Shown: positions 15,409 to 23,770 of the stretch, one piece after another
Layout: every line of letters starts with the position of its first letter
Position numbering within the stretch: position 1 is the stretch's first letter
NCBI RefSeq assembly: GCF_029338175.1
Contig: NZ_CP119862.1
Coordinates: 868,001-932,000 of the forward strand
Length of the DNA: 64,000 nt
From: Citrobacter enshiensis
GTDB taxonomy: Bacteria > Pseudomonadota > Gammaproteobacteria > Enterobacterales > Enterobacteriaceae
Reading direction: 5' to 3'
The notes under the pieces: model-generated
What the model saw: the letters and a program-made list of their open reading frames with translations, nothing else
Database searches by the model: none
What the model was told of the DNA's origin: nothing
Program-made: the position numbers and the translations under genes

Positions 15409-16004
15409 AAAGAACCTCCCTATCCGTAGATAATTTCATAATTTCATCCGTTTTTAAACCTGTCAATACTCCACGTCATACCTTGTTACTGTCGTGAATT
15501 CGTTTAAATATCAAAAATTACTACTTTTCTTACTGGTCATATTTTTTGATTTTTCAAAAAATAATTGAATGCTCGTTAACGTTTGCACATCCAGTCGAGA
15601 GAGAGGCACAAGCTCATAACGCATGTACGCGTCGACCAGGATTTTTATCTATGGCACCAGGAATAGTTATATTAAAAAAATGTATGAGATTTATCTCTAA
15701 ATGGCATCAATGGTTAAAGGTTGTGGTTTTGTTAATTTTAACCGTTGATTTGTAACGCGACTATTGAGTTATATAAATGGTAATTTATCTGTTTGTTCGG
15801 TTTTTAGTCGTGTCGTAATAATATCCAGGGAAGAGTGAATATTCATCAAAAAGGGTCTTAACTAAGAAAAAATGATCTTATCAACAGTGAAGGTGTTTGA
15901 TTTATAACTATTTTTGATTGTGTTTTTTGATGCTAATCCCATTAGTTAATATTTATAGTGATCTCAATATAAGAATTTTGTAGCATTACATTCATGATAT
16001 CAAT
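15409..16004. promoter_or_regulatory. AT-rich divergent region between yqeH and yqeI
   Basis: 596 bp, strongly AT-rich, with several A/T tracts and no convincing gene. It must hold the promoters of both yqeH (leftward) and yqeI-yqeJ (rightward). Composition of this kind is typical of H-NS-silenced DNA around horizontally acquired regulators. A 69-codon frame at 15546-15755, ending in a hydrophobic stretch, is present but lacks a convincing ribosome site. Confidence 0.5.
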
Positions 16005-16850
16005 ATGAAAAGGAATACCGTGCCTGACGTGTTAAAACATGCTGGATATTACGCTATTAATCACCTGGTTTACTTTCACACTGGCGAACGTACACTTTCA
16101 AATAGTGTTACAGATGAAGTGGTTACCCTGCAAACGCCCGCGAGTCTGATTCTCTTATGTCTAATAATGAATAATGGGAGCGTCGTTTCACAGAAAGAGC
16201 TTATCGCTGCGGGATGGGGGGAGAAGAACAGTGTGACATCCGCAAATACGTTTTATCAAACCATTCTTATTCTCAGAAACGCATTAGAAGGCATGGGATT
16301 ACCGCGTGACATTATCAAAACAATTGCTCGCCGTGGGTTAATGATTGCAGCGGATATTCAGGTTCGCGATATCGTACAAACACCCCCAGCAGCAACGATT
16401 TTAATGCCACCGGTTGACGCTCCGATTGAATTACCGGTTACTGAAGCGATTGTTACGCCGATGGTTGAAGCGCAGAAGAGAGCGAAAAACCTGTCGTTTC
16501 GTTCTCCTCGGTCTGGCCTGTTGCTTTCTTTATCGCTGCTGGTTGCCATTATCGGCGGGGTCATCGGCACCTTTCAACTGCGTCAGGAGTCTTTGTTATC
16601 GTCGTATGATATTTTGGCTACGGATAAATTTCCCTCCTGCACTGTATTTCAGAAGGGAAATGATGTGCTAAAAAATCATTACCTGCGGTTTATGCAAAAT
16701 CATAATGAATTATGTCGCGAGCATAACTATATCTTTCTCTCTGGAATGAGCAGTGCCAAAAATATTGCAGCCGTGATTTGCCCACAGGATGTCAGGAAAA
16801 AGGCGTCCACCAAATGTACAACTTACTATTCGATTAATAATGAAAACTAA
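16005..16850 (+). CDS. yqeI: YqeI-like membrane-bound transcriptional regulator (ToxR/CadC/MarT type)
   Basis: 281 residues. The N-terminal winged helix (about 15-115) is of the OmpR/ToxR type; a single membrane segment spans about 171-190; and a periplasmic domain of about 90 residues holds four cysteines, which could form two disulfides. This is the design of CadC, ToxR and Salmonella MarT, where the periplasmic part senses a signal and the cytoplasmic part binds DNA. The next gene overlaps its end by 11 bp, as in the marT-fidL and yqeI-yqeJ pairs. Its promoter lies in a long AT-rich gap. Targets are unknown; surface or virulence-type genes are the usual guess. Confidence 0.8.
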   Translation: MKRNTVPDVLKHAGYYAINHLVYFHTGERTLSNSVTDEVVTLQTPASLILLCLIMNNGSVVSQKELIAAGWGEKNSVTSANTFYQTILILRNALEGMGLPRDIIKTIARRGLMIAADIQVRDIVQTPPAATILMPPVDAPIELPVTEAIVTPMVEAQKRAKNLSFRSPRSGLLLSLSLLVAIIGGVIGTFQLRQESLLSSYDILATDKFPSCTVFQKGNDVLKNHYLRFMQNHNELCREHNYIFLSGMSSAKNIAAVICPQDVRKKASTKCTTYYSINNEN

Positions 16851-17307
16851 AATACTCTTGTTCGTAATTGTTGTATTGGTCTCTCTGGTCACAGGGGGAA
16901 GCATCTGGTATTCCAAGAAAACTAACCCAAGAATAGATTGCAGCGGTTATGCCGTCTGGGATATCGACCATGAGGTTTTCTCAGGCGATATTTCTTATCA
17001 AATGCATAACAGTCAGGGGGTCATCACCCTTACCGGCATTTTGAAAACGTCTGACTCCCGACTTTACAAAGTGAGTCGCGTCATTTACTTCACGTATAAG
17101 AAAATACGTAAACACTATATTCTCACCAGCAGCAGGATTGTTCAGTTCCCGTCCGATAACCTAAAAGACACCGGTGAGCGCAAAGCACTCCCCGCATTGT
17201 ATTTAGCGCGTGGCGCTTCATTTTCGCTTCTGATTAACAAGTATCGGGAAGGTTGGGCATTTACCACCGTGGGTTCGCCATCGTTGCTCTGTATGGATGC
17301 GAATTAA
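16840..17307 (+). CDS. yqeJ: YqeJ/FidL-like membrane-anchored periplasmic protein
   Basis: 155 residues: one N-terminal membrane anchor (residues 4-22) followed by a periplasmic domain with Cys34 and a Cys near the C-terminus. The ATG at 16840 overlaps the end of yqeI by 11 bp, so translation is coupled; an upstream in-frame start at 16789 would lie deep inside yqeI. FidL-like proteins occur with ToxR-type regulators (FidL with MarT). The likely role, by analogy with ToxS, is to stabilise or modulate the partner regulator in the periplasm. That role is inference. Confidence 0.75.
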   Translation: MKTKILLFVIVVLVSLVTGGSIWYSKKTNPRIDCSGYAVWDIDHEVFSGDISYQMHNSQGVITLTGILKTSDSRLYKVSRVIYFTYKKIRKHYILTSSRIVQFPSDNLKDTGERKALPALYLARGASFSLLINKYREGWAFTTVGSPSLLCMDAN

Positions 17308-17372
17308 CGAGAAGTGAGGGGGAAATTTAACGGCTCAAACACCTTCAGGCGTGTGAGCCGTTAAGATTGTCG

Positions 17373-18602
17373 TTAGCTAAAAAACATCACGGAAACACAG
17401 AGCAGACCAACAATCAGGGTTACCAGATTACTCAGTGAGCGGTAGGGTTTTAGCGTCGGGATCAGATAGGTCGACAGCGTCGGCATGATGAACAAAATCA
17501 TGGCGATGAGCGGGCCGCTGATCGCGTAAATCATTGAGATTGCATTTGGGTTAATGCAGCAGACAATAAAGGTGATCACCGAAACCAGCATAATGGAAAG
17601 CGCGCGATGAAAGGCGCGGCTTTTCTTCACGCCAACCTGCTGTAAGCCGGTTTTCACCACCTCAGTTGCCCCTTCGATCACGCCGAAATAGGTGCCGAGG
17701 AATGACTTCGACATGGCGACAACGGCGACAATAATCCCGGAAATCGACAGCCAGGCGGGGGCATTTTGCATCATCGACAGCGCGGACAGAATGGTTACGC
17801 CCTCATGTTTGGCCGCTTCAATGTAAGCGGGCGGAATCGAGAGCAGACAGCTAAAGACGAAAAACAACACGCTCAGGCTGATGATCAGGTAGGCGACCTT
17901 CATGATTTTTTTGCATTTACCCATGGCCTGCTCGCCATATTTTTCACGCCTGTCGATGGCAAACGTGGAAATAATCGGCGTATGGCTAAAAGCGAAAACC
18001 ATCACGGGAATAGATATCCATACCTGATGAAGCGTGTGCTGATCGAAAGACATCTGGCTGGTCAATAAAGAGGGTTGCCAGCTTCCGGTCAAATAGAACG
18101 AGAGAAATAAAAAGTACGCGATGAGCGGAAACACCAAAAATCCCATCACACGAAGCGTGGCATGGCGCCCCATCAGAAAAATCAGGTTCAGCGTCACCAC
18201 CACGCCCAGACTGACCAGCATACGGATGCGGAGGTCTACCTGCAGATGCTTTGCCACCTGTTCGGTGAGCGAGTTGGTGATCGCCACGGCATAAATCAGC
18301 ACGACCACAAAGAAGGCAATAAAATACAACGCGGTGATCAGGCTGCCTACCTTTTTACCGTAGTAGTGTGTTACCGCGCCGGTGATCCCTTCTCCTGCAG
18401 AGGTTTTCGACGAGAGGATGAACTGACACAACGCCTTGTGCGGCCAGTAAGTCAATGGCCAGGCGACCAGCGCGGTGATAAACAGAACAATCGCCCCCGC
18501 GGAACCCAGCTGTATGGGGAGGAAGAGGGTTCCTGCACCTACGGCAGTTCCATATAACGCGAAACTCCAGAGAGTCTCTTCTTTTGACCAAATTTTCGAC
18601 AT
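17373..18602 (-). CDS. yqeG: YqeG, amino acid permease of the HAAAP family
   Basis: 409 residues, the length of E. coli YqeG, and nearly identical to it as I recall. Eleven or so membrane segments; N-terminal motif GTAVGAGTLFLPI typical of the hydroxy/aromatic amino acid permease family (TdcC, SdaC, YhaO). Substrate uncertain: serine or threonine transport is the family expectation. It is transcribed towards yqeJ (convergent) and has its own promoter at about 18.6-18.7 kb. It anchors the synteny with E. coli, where yqeG lies between yqeF and yqeH. Confidence 0.93.
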   Translation of the reverse strand: MSKIWSKEETLWSFALYGTAVGAGTLFLPIQLGSAGAIVLFITALVAWPLTYWPHKALCQFILSSKTSAGEGITGAVTHYYGKKVGSLITALYFIAFFVVVLIYAVAITNSLTEQVAKHLQVDLRIRMLVSLGVVVTLNLIFLMGRHATLRVMGFLVFPLIAYFLFLSFYLTGSWQPSLLTSQMSFDQHTLHQVWISIPVMVFAFSHTPIISTFAIDRREKYGEQAMGKCKKIMKVAYLIISLSVLFFVFSCLLSIPPAYIEAAKHEGVTILSALSMMQNAPAWLSISGIIVAVVAMSKSFLGTYFGVIEGATEVVKTGLQQVGVKKSRAFHRALSIMLVSVITFIVCCINPNAISMIYAISGPLIAMILFIMPTLSTYLIPTLKPYRSLSNLVTLIVGLLCVSVMFFS

Positions 18603-18744
18603 TATCTGAACGTATCAACTATAAAATAAACAAAAAAGAAGCACAATTTACCATAAACAGGGGTTATTGCGGGAGGCTTAAACATAGAGGGAGCGAACAG
18701 ATAAAATGCCGGAATCACAGCGACTCCGGCAAATCAGAGCGTTA

Positions 18745-19200
18745 TCAGGCAGTAACGCGCTGCTGGCGATGTTTGATCACACGATGGCGCAACGTATCGT
18801 AGGCCCAGTTATAGAGCATGGTGTAGGGCAGGAAGAACAGGAAGAAACCTATTTCCAGTGTGAATGCTTGTAGCAGACTGACACTCAGCACATACGCCAC
18901 AATACTCACCCCAATCACGATAAAGCCGCTTTCAAATCCCAGGGCATGAAAGGCGCGGACTTTGGCGGTACGTTTGACCAGATGCGCAGGCCAAAAACGG
19001 TCAAACAGCGCGTTATAGATGATATTCCAGATCATCGCAGTGGTTGCCAGCAGCACGGTGAGGCCGCCCATTTCGAGAACGGAGCGCTGCATTAACCATG
19101 CCGTCGTTGGGGCGAGAATAGCCGTTGCGATACCCTCAAAGCAGACGGCATGAAAAATACGCTCAGGTAAGGAGCGGCGTTGTACAGCATCGTGTTGCAT
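18745..19200 (-). CDS. PACE-family efflux transporter (AceI-like)
   Basis: 151 residues with four membrane segments in two tandem bacterial transmembrane pairs: first repeat RIFHAVCFEGIATAI...WNIIYNALFDRF, second repeat RAFHALGFESGFIVI...YNWAYDTLRHR. This duplicated pattern with R-x-x-H-A-x-x-F-E at the start of each repeat defines the proteobacterial antimicrobial compound efflux family. Known members export chlorhexidine, acriflavine or polyamines; the substrate here is not known. Start at 19200 chosen for the AGAAGG ribosome site; a frame to 19248 would run into the regulatory region. Divergent from a LysR gene, the arrangement known for aceR-aceI. Located between yqeG and yqeF, where I recall nothing in E. 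coli. Confidence 0.85.
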   Translation of the reverse strand: MQHDAVQRRSLPERIFHAVCFEGIATAILAPTTAWLMQRSVLEMGGLTVLLATTAMIWNIIYNALFDRFWPAHLVKRTAKVRAFHALGFESGFIVIGVSIVAYVLSVSLLQAFTLEIGFFLFFLPYTMLYNWAYDTLRHRVIKHRQQRVTA

Positions 19201-19265
19201 AGCGTGAAACCTTCTTTTATGTTCGGAATAGTGTGGAATCCTGGGCATTTTATCGCTTAATGTGA

Positions 19266-19278
19266 TATCTAAAAGATA
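19266..19278. promoter_or_regulatory. palindrome in the PACE/LysR divergent region
   Basis: TATCTAAAAGATA, a perfect 5-3-5 palindrome 26 bp before the LysR start, followed by a second ATC-GAT-rich half site. It is a likely LysR-type operator controlling both divergent genes; this is inference from position. Confidence 0.45.
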
Positions 19279-19304
19279 GTATCCATCGATAAAGTAGATA
19301 GTTC

Positions 19305-20180
19305 ATGCGCTACTCTCCTGAAGCATTAACGGCGTTTGTAGAAACCGTCTCCTGCGGTTCCTTTTCTGCGGCGGCGCGGCGGCTGCGTAAAAGCCAGTCC
19401 ACCATCAGTACGGCGATCGCGCATCTGGAGGCCGACCTCGGTTTCTCGCTATTCGACCGATCGTCGCGGCAACCGGTGCTGACGGAAGAGGGAAAACGGG
19501 TGCTCAGCTATGTGCAGGCTATTTTGTCGGCGAGCGACCGGCTGGATGAAGTGGCATTGTCGTTGTCCGGAGAAACGGAAGCGCGCCTGACCTTTGTCCT
19601 TTCCGACACTCTGCATCCGGATGTTCTCGAAGAACTGATGGTGCAGTTTGATCGGCAATTTCCCCACACGGAGTTTGAATGCCTGATCGGTGAGGATGAG
19701 GACGTTATCGATCTGTTGCAAAAAGGGCGCGCGCAGGTGGGGTTGATAGAGGCCCGCGACGACTACCCTACGGATATGGGCGTCACGCGGTTGCCGATGC
19801 AAACCTGGATGGGACTGTATGCCGCCGCAACGCACCCGCTGGCGACGCAGGAAAAAGTCTCCTGGGATCAACTGCATACCTGGCGTGAACTGCGACTGAA
19901 CACCTATTTTGAAAGCGGCGCCAACGTGGCGAGAGGACCGGTGTGGTCCGCGCCTAACTATTTATTATTGCTCAGTATGGCGGTACAGGGATTCGGCTGG
20001 TGTGCGCTGCCCTGTGCGTTGGTCGAAGAATTTGCCGCGGAGAAACCGTTGGTTCAGCTGGATGTACCCGGCTGGCCCAGGGCTATCTCTATCGATCTCC
20101 TCTGGAATAAGAAATCTCCCCCAGGAGCTGCGGGAAGCTGGCTCCGATACCATTTGCAACAGGGACGTGTCGCGACGTAG
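19305..20180 (+). CDS. LysR-type regulator beside the PACE efflux gene
   Basis: 291 residues. N-terminal winged helix at about 5-62 (GSFSAAARRLRKSQSTISTAIAHLE), then a LysR ligand-binding domain. Divergent from the PACE transporter with about 100 bp between the starts, so the expected role is ligand-dependent activation of that gene, as AceR does for aceI. Ligand unknown. It points towards yqeF but is separated from it by about 110 bp. Confidence 0.85.
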   Translation: MRYSPEALTAFVETVSCGSFSAAARRLRKSQSTISTAIAHLEADLGFSLFDRSSRQPVLTEEGKRVLSYVQAILSASDRLDEVALSLSGETEARLTFVLSDTLHPDVLEELMVQFDRQFPHTEFECLIGEDEDVIDLLQKGRAQVGLIEARDDYPTDMGVTRLPMQTWMGLYAAATHPLATQEKVSWDQLHTWRELRLNTYFESGANVARGPVWSAPNYLLLLSMAVQGFGWCALPCALVEEFAAEKPLVQLDVPGWPRAISIDLLWNKKSPPGAAGSWLRYHLQQGRVAT

Positions 20181-20291
20181 CCCCAACGATACGTATTTCC
20201 TTTGTGATAAAACTCACTTTTTTTAAACATTCGAGATAACTATTTTTAACAATCCTCTACTATTGCGGTGTTATTTTGCGCAGAGGTGGTA

Positions 20292-21470
20292 ATGAAAGAG
20301 GTTGTGATAGTTGGGGCATTACGAACACCCATTGGCTGCTTCCAGGGAACGCTGGCTCGACATTCTGCCGTTGAGCTTGGCAGCGTGGTCGTGAAAGCGT
20401 TAATGGCGCGCACGGGTGTTGATGTACATGCCATCGATGAAGTTATCCTCGGTCAGGTTCTGACAGCAGGAGCAGGGCAGAATCCTGCTCGTCAGTCCGC
20501 CATCAAAGGCGGGTTGCCGAATACGGTTTCCGCTATCACCATCAACGATGTGTGTGGCTCAGGGCTAAAAGCGTTGCATCTGGCGACCCAGGCTATCCAG
20601 TGCGGTGAGGCGGATATTGTGATTGCGGGCGGACAAGAAAACATGAGCCGCGCGCCGCATGTTCTCACCGACAGCCGGACCGGAGCGCAACTGGGCAACA
20701 GCCAACTGGTCGACAGCCTGGTTCACGACGGTTTGTGGGATGCGTTCAACGATTACCACATGGGCGTGACCGCTGAAAATCTGGCGCGGGAATACGGGAT
20801 CAGCCGCGAGTTGCAGGACGCCTATGCGCTCAGCTCTCAGCAAAAAGCGCGTGCTGCAATCGATGCGGGCCGCTTTAAAGATGAGATCGTGCCTGTTACC
20901 ACTCAGCGCAATGGGCAATCAAGGGTGATTGATACGGACGAACAGCCGAGAACCGATGCCAGCGCCGAAGGGCTGGCCAGGCTGGATCCCACGTTCGATC
21001 GTCTGGGATCGGTAACGGCAGGAAATGCCTCGTCAATTAATGATGGCGCCGCCGCCGTTATGATGATGAGTGAAGCCAAAGCGCAGGCGTTGAATTTACC
21101 CATACTGGCGCGTATTCGTGCTTTTGCCAGTGTCGGCGTGGACCCCGCGCTGATGGGGATCGCCCCCGTTTATGCCACTCGCCGCTGCCTGGAACGGGTT
21201 GGCTGGCAACTGGCAGATGTGGATCTTATCGAAGCCAACGAAGCGTTTGCAGCGCAGGCGCTTTCAGTGGGCAAAATGCTGGAGTGGGATGAACGCCGGG
21301 TGAACGTTAACGGTGGCGCGATTGCCCTCGGCCATCCTATTGGCGCTTCAGGTTGTCGAATTTTGGTTTCGCTGGTGCATGAAATGGTCAAACGTAAAGC
21401 GCGTAAAGGGCTGGCGACGTTATGTATCGGCGGCGGGCAGGGCGTGGCATTGGCTATCGAGAGAGACTGA
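20292..21470 (+). CDS. yqeF: YqeF, acetyl-CoA acetyltransferase (thiolase)
   Basis: 392 residues. Thiolase fold with the catalytic Cys in NDVCGSGLKAL (about residue 88), His in GGAIALGHPIGASG (about 349) and the second Cys in LCIGGGQG (about 379). Reaction: two acetyl-CoA to acetoacetyl-CoA and CoA, or the reverse. Close to E. coli AtoB and YqeF. Start at 20292 chosen over an upstream in-frame start because it gives the standard MKEVVIVGALRTPIG thiolase N-terminus. Lies between the LysR gene and kduI as a single gene. Confidence 0.92.
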   Translation: MKEVVIVGALRTPIGCFQGTLARHSAVELGSVVVKALMARTGVDVHAIDEVILGQVLTAGAGQNPARQSAIKGGLPNTVSAITINDVCGSGLKALHLATQAIQCGEADIVIAGGQENMSRAPHVLTDSRTGAQLGNSQLVDSLVHDGLWDAFNDYHMGVTAENLAREYGISRELQDAYALSSQQKARAAIDAGRFKDEIVPVTTQRNGQSRVIDTDEQPRTDASAEGLARLDPTFDRLGSVTAGNASSINDGAAAVMMMSEAKAQALNLPILARIRAFASVGVDPALMGIAPVYATRRCLERVGWQLADVDLIEANEAFAAQALSVGKMLEWDERRVNVNGGAIALGHPIGASGCRILVSLVHEMVKRKARKGLATLCIGGGQGVALAIERD

Positions 21471-21491
21471 TCATCGCCTTGCCGCTGGCAT

Positions 21492-21515
21492 AAAAAAGCC
21501 CTCCACACGGAGGGC
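21492..21515 (-). terminator. intrinsic terminator facing leftward, between yqeF and kduI
   Basis: Stem GCCCTCC/GGAGGGC with a 4-nt loop (21498-21515). The run of six A on the plus strand at 21492-21497 becomes a U tract only in a minus-strand transcript, so the terminator acts on leftward RNA. No accepted minus-strand gene lies to its right; see findings. Confidence 0.65.
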
Positions 21516-21741
21516 AAGACCAGTTACAGAAACACTCGAACAAAGAATAATTTATCAAAACATCGTTTCAGTATTTGTGATTCATGACGCAAGTTGATGA
21601 GAAACCGCGTCATAACCGCCTCCGCATTTCCTCTCTGTTTACTGCACCTGGCCTCTCTGTTGGGCAATAATCGCAATATTTCAATTATCTCTTTGTTTTT
21701 AAATAAATTATTTTTTATTTTTTTGATGCGCTGCGCCTGAC

Positions 21742-21757
21742 CGTGATCGAGACTACA
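21742..21757 (+). promoter_or_regulatory. candidate CRP site upstream of kduI
   Basis: CGTGA-N6-CTACA, 8 of 10 matches to TGTGA-N6-TCACA. Its centre is about 62 bp upstream of the start point predicted from the TATAAT at 21800-21805, the position of a class I CRP site. Confidence 0.45.
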
Positions 21758-21780
21758 CTTTTGACAATAAAAATCATAAA

Positions 21781-21799
21781 AATGAAACGTTGTTTTATT
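21781..21799. promoter_or_regulatory. KdgR operator upstream of kduI
   Basis: AATGAAACGTTGTTTTATT fits the KdgR consensus AATRAAAYRNTGTTTYATT. It directly precedes TATAAT (21800-21805), so a bound repressor would cover the -35 region of the kduI promoter. KdgR is the regulator of pectin and hexuronate breakdown genes, which include kduI and kduD. Confidence 0.8.
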
Positions 21800-21831
21800 T
21801 ATAATTGAAAACAGATTCACGGAGGGATATC

Positions 21832-21978
21832 ATGGCCTCATTAGGTAAAACGGAACAGCGTTTTGCTCTCCGTTCAGGAATTCACGGTCGATTTATCATT
21901 GGAGGTAAATATGGACGTAAGACAGAGTATCCACAGTGCGCACGCGAAAACGCTGGACACCCAGCAACTGCGCAATGA
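21832..21978 (+). CDS. candidate 48-residue leader ORF overlapping kduI
   Basis: ATG at 21832 preceded at 5 nt by GGAGGG (21821-21826), a better ribosome site than that of many genes here. The frame runs 48 codons and stops at 21976-21978, inside kduI (start 21911) in another frame. The product would be a basic soluble peptide beginning [16 protein letters not shown]. No family recognised. It lies just downstream of the predicted start point, so it would be the first frame on the kduI mRNA. It could serve translational control or be chance. Confidence 0.4.
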   Translation: MASLGKTEQRFALRSGIHGRFIIGGKYGRKTEYPQCARENAGHPATAQ

Positions 21979-22747
21979 GTTTTTAGTTGAAAGCGTGTTT
22001 GTGGCTGACGAATACACCATGGTTTACAGCCACATCGATCGCATTATCGTCGGTGGTATTATGCCGGTGGCGAAATCAGTTTCGGTAGGCGGTGAAGTCG
22101 GTAAGCAACTGGGCGTGACCTACTTCCTGGAACGTCGCGAATTAGGCGTGATCAACATTGGTGGTCCGGGCACGATTACCGTTGACGGCCAGTGCTATGA
22201 AATTGGTCATCGCGATGCGTTGTATGTGGGTAAAGGCGCGAAAGAAGTGGTTTTTGCCAGCGTAGATACCGCAAAACCGGCGAAGTTCTACTACAACTGC
22301 GCACCGGCGCACACCACTTATCCAACCAAAAAAGTGACGCCAGCCGATGTGGCTCCGGTCACTTTAGGCGACAACACCACCAGTAACCGTCGCACCATCA
22401 ACAAATATTTTGTTCCGGATGTTCTGGAAACCTGCCAGTTGAGCATGGGGCTGACCGAACTGGCGCCAGGCAACCTGTGGAATACCATGCCGTGTCATAC
22501 CCATGAACGCCGTATGGAAGTGTACTTCTATTTCAACATGGACGAAGACACCTGTGTCTTCCACATGATGGGGCAGCCGCAGGAAACGCGTCATATCGTG
22601 ATGCACAACGAGCAGGCGGTGATCTCGCCGAGCTGGTCTATTCACTCCGGTGTGGGCACCAAAGCGTATACATTCATCTGGGGCATGGTGGGCGAAAACC
22701 AGGTCTTTGATGACATGGACCACGTCGCAGTAAAAGATCTGCGCTAG
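21911..22747 (+). CDS. kduI: KduI, 5-keto-4-deoxyuronate isomerase
   Basis: 278 residues, the E. coli length. Cupin fold with zinc ligands His196, His198, Glu203 and His245, all at the positions known for KduI. Converts 5-keto-4-deoxyuronate to 3-deoxy-D-glycero-2,5-hexodiulosonate in breakdown of pectin and other uronides. The start at 21911 (GGAGGTAAAT upstream) is chosen over a frame to 21863 because it matches the known N-terminus. First gene of kduI-kduD, under a KdgR operator and a candidate CRP site, with a short leader ORF overlapping its start. Confidence 0.96.
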   Translation: MDVRQSIHSAHAKTLDTQQLRNEFLVESVFVADEYTMVYSHIDRIIVGGIMPVAKSVSVGGEVGKQLGVTYFLERRELGVINIGGPGTITVDGQCYEIGHRDALYVGKGAKEVVFASVDTAKPAKFYYNCAPAHTTYPTKKVTPADVAPVTLGDNTTSNRRTINKYFVPDVLETCQLSMGLTELAPGNLWNTMPCHTHERRMEVYFYFNMDEDTCVFHMMGQPQETRHIVMHNEQAVISPSWSIHSGVGTKAYTFIWGMVGENQVFDDMDHVAVKDLR

Positions 22748-22803
22748 TCGCGAACGGCAATGATGCCTGTCCGTGACAGGTACTAAAAAATTAAGGGTTT
22801 ACA

Positions 22804-23565
22804 ATGATTCTGAATGCATTTTCTCTCGAAGGTAAAGTAGCGGTCGTTACGGGTTGTGATACCGGTCTTGGTCAGGGTATGGCGCTGGGTCTGGCAGAAG
22901 CGGGCTGCGACATTGTCGGGATTAACATCGTTGAACCAACAGAAACGATTGAACGCGTTACCGCGCTGGGTCGTCGTTTTTTAAGTCTGACCGCTGATTT
23001 GCGTCAGATCGACGGTATTCCGGCTCTGCTGGAACGTGCGGTGGCGGAATTTGGTCATATCGATATTCTGGTCAACAACGCGGGTCTGATCCGTCGTGAA
23101 GATGCGATCGATTTCAGTGAAAAAGACTGGGACGACGTGATGAACCTGAACATCAAGAGCGTGTTCTTTATGTCTCAGGCTGCGGCGAAGCACTTTATTG
23201 CTCAGGGTAACGGCGGCAAAATCATCAACATCGCCTCCATGCTCTCCTTCCAGGGCGGTATCCGCGTTCCGTCTTACACCGCATCAAAAAGCGGCGTTAT
23301 GGGCGTAACCCGTCTGATGGCGAACGAATGGGCGAAACACAACATCAACGTGAATGCGATTGCCCCAGGCTACATGGCCACCAACAACACGCAGCAGCTG
23401 CGTGCTGATGAAGAGCGCAGTGCGGCAATCCTCGAGCGTATCCCGGCGGGTCGTTGGGGTCTGCCGAGCGATCTGATGGGTCCGATCGTATTCCTGGCTT
23501 CCAGCGCGTCTGATTACATCAACGGCTATACCGTGGCTGTTGACGGCGGTTGGCTGGCGCGTTAA
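22804..23565 (+). CDS. kduD: KduD, 2-dehydro-3-deoxy-D-gluconate 5-dehydrogenase
   Basis: 253 residues, E. coli length. Short-chain dehydrogenase: cofactor loop TGCDTGLGQG (residues 16-25), NNAG at 91-94, catalytic Ser145, Tyr158 and Lys162. Reduces 3-deoxy-hexodiulosonate to 2-keto-3-deoxygluconate with NAD(P)H, the step after KduI. 56 bp downstream of kduI, same operon; a strong terminator follows. Confidence 0.96.
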   Translation: MILNAFSLEGKVAVVTGCDTGLGQGMALGLAEAGCDIVGINIVEPTETIERVTALGRRFLSLTADLRQIDGIPALLERAVAEFGHIDILVNNAGLIRREDAIDFSEKDWDDVMNLNIKSVFFMSQAAAKHFIAQGNGGKIINIASMLSFQGGIRVPSYTASKSGVMGVTRLMANEWAKHNINVNAIAPGYMATNNTQQLRADEERSAAILERIPAGRWGLPSDLMGPIVFLASSASDYINGYTVAVDGGWLAR

Positions 23566-23577
23566 TTCGCCAACCGT

Positions 23578-23613
23578 AAATGCCCGATACTGCGAACGCG
23601 GGTCGGGCATTTT
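23578..23613 (+). terminator. terminator after kduD
   Basis: 10-bp stem AAATGCCCGA/TCGGGCATTT with a 15-nt loop, ending in a short T run. The A and T arms make it usable in both directions. The kduI-kduD transcript ends here. Confidence 0.75.
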
Positions 23614-23770
23614 CCTCTCCTTTTCCCTTCTTCCCTTCTTCTCTTCGTCTCTTCGCTGGCCTGACTTACTCAGACTGACGTGCCATCCGCGCTTACCGCA
23701 TCACAATTGAACTGGAAACTTTGAAATAACTTTGTTTCACTGCAATCAGCGTTCAACGAAGGAGTGCGCA

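Noticed and set aside
15546..15755. 69-codon plus-strand frame with a hydrophobic C-terminus between yqeH and yqeI
   Set aside because: No convincing ribosome site and an unusual composition in a very AT-rich regulatory gap; a toxin-like peptide cannot be excluded, but nothing in the sequence supports it.
21524..21820. 98-codon minus-strand frame upstream of kduI
   Set aside because: It covers the kduI promoter and KdgR operator, has no ribosome site and a composition unlike its neighbours. A non-coding RNA is more plausible than a protein.
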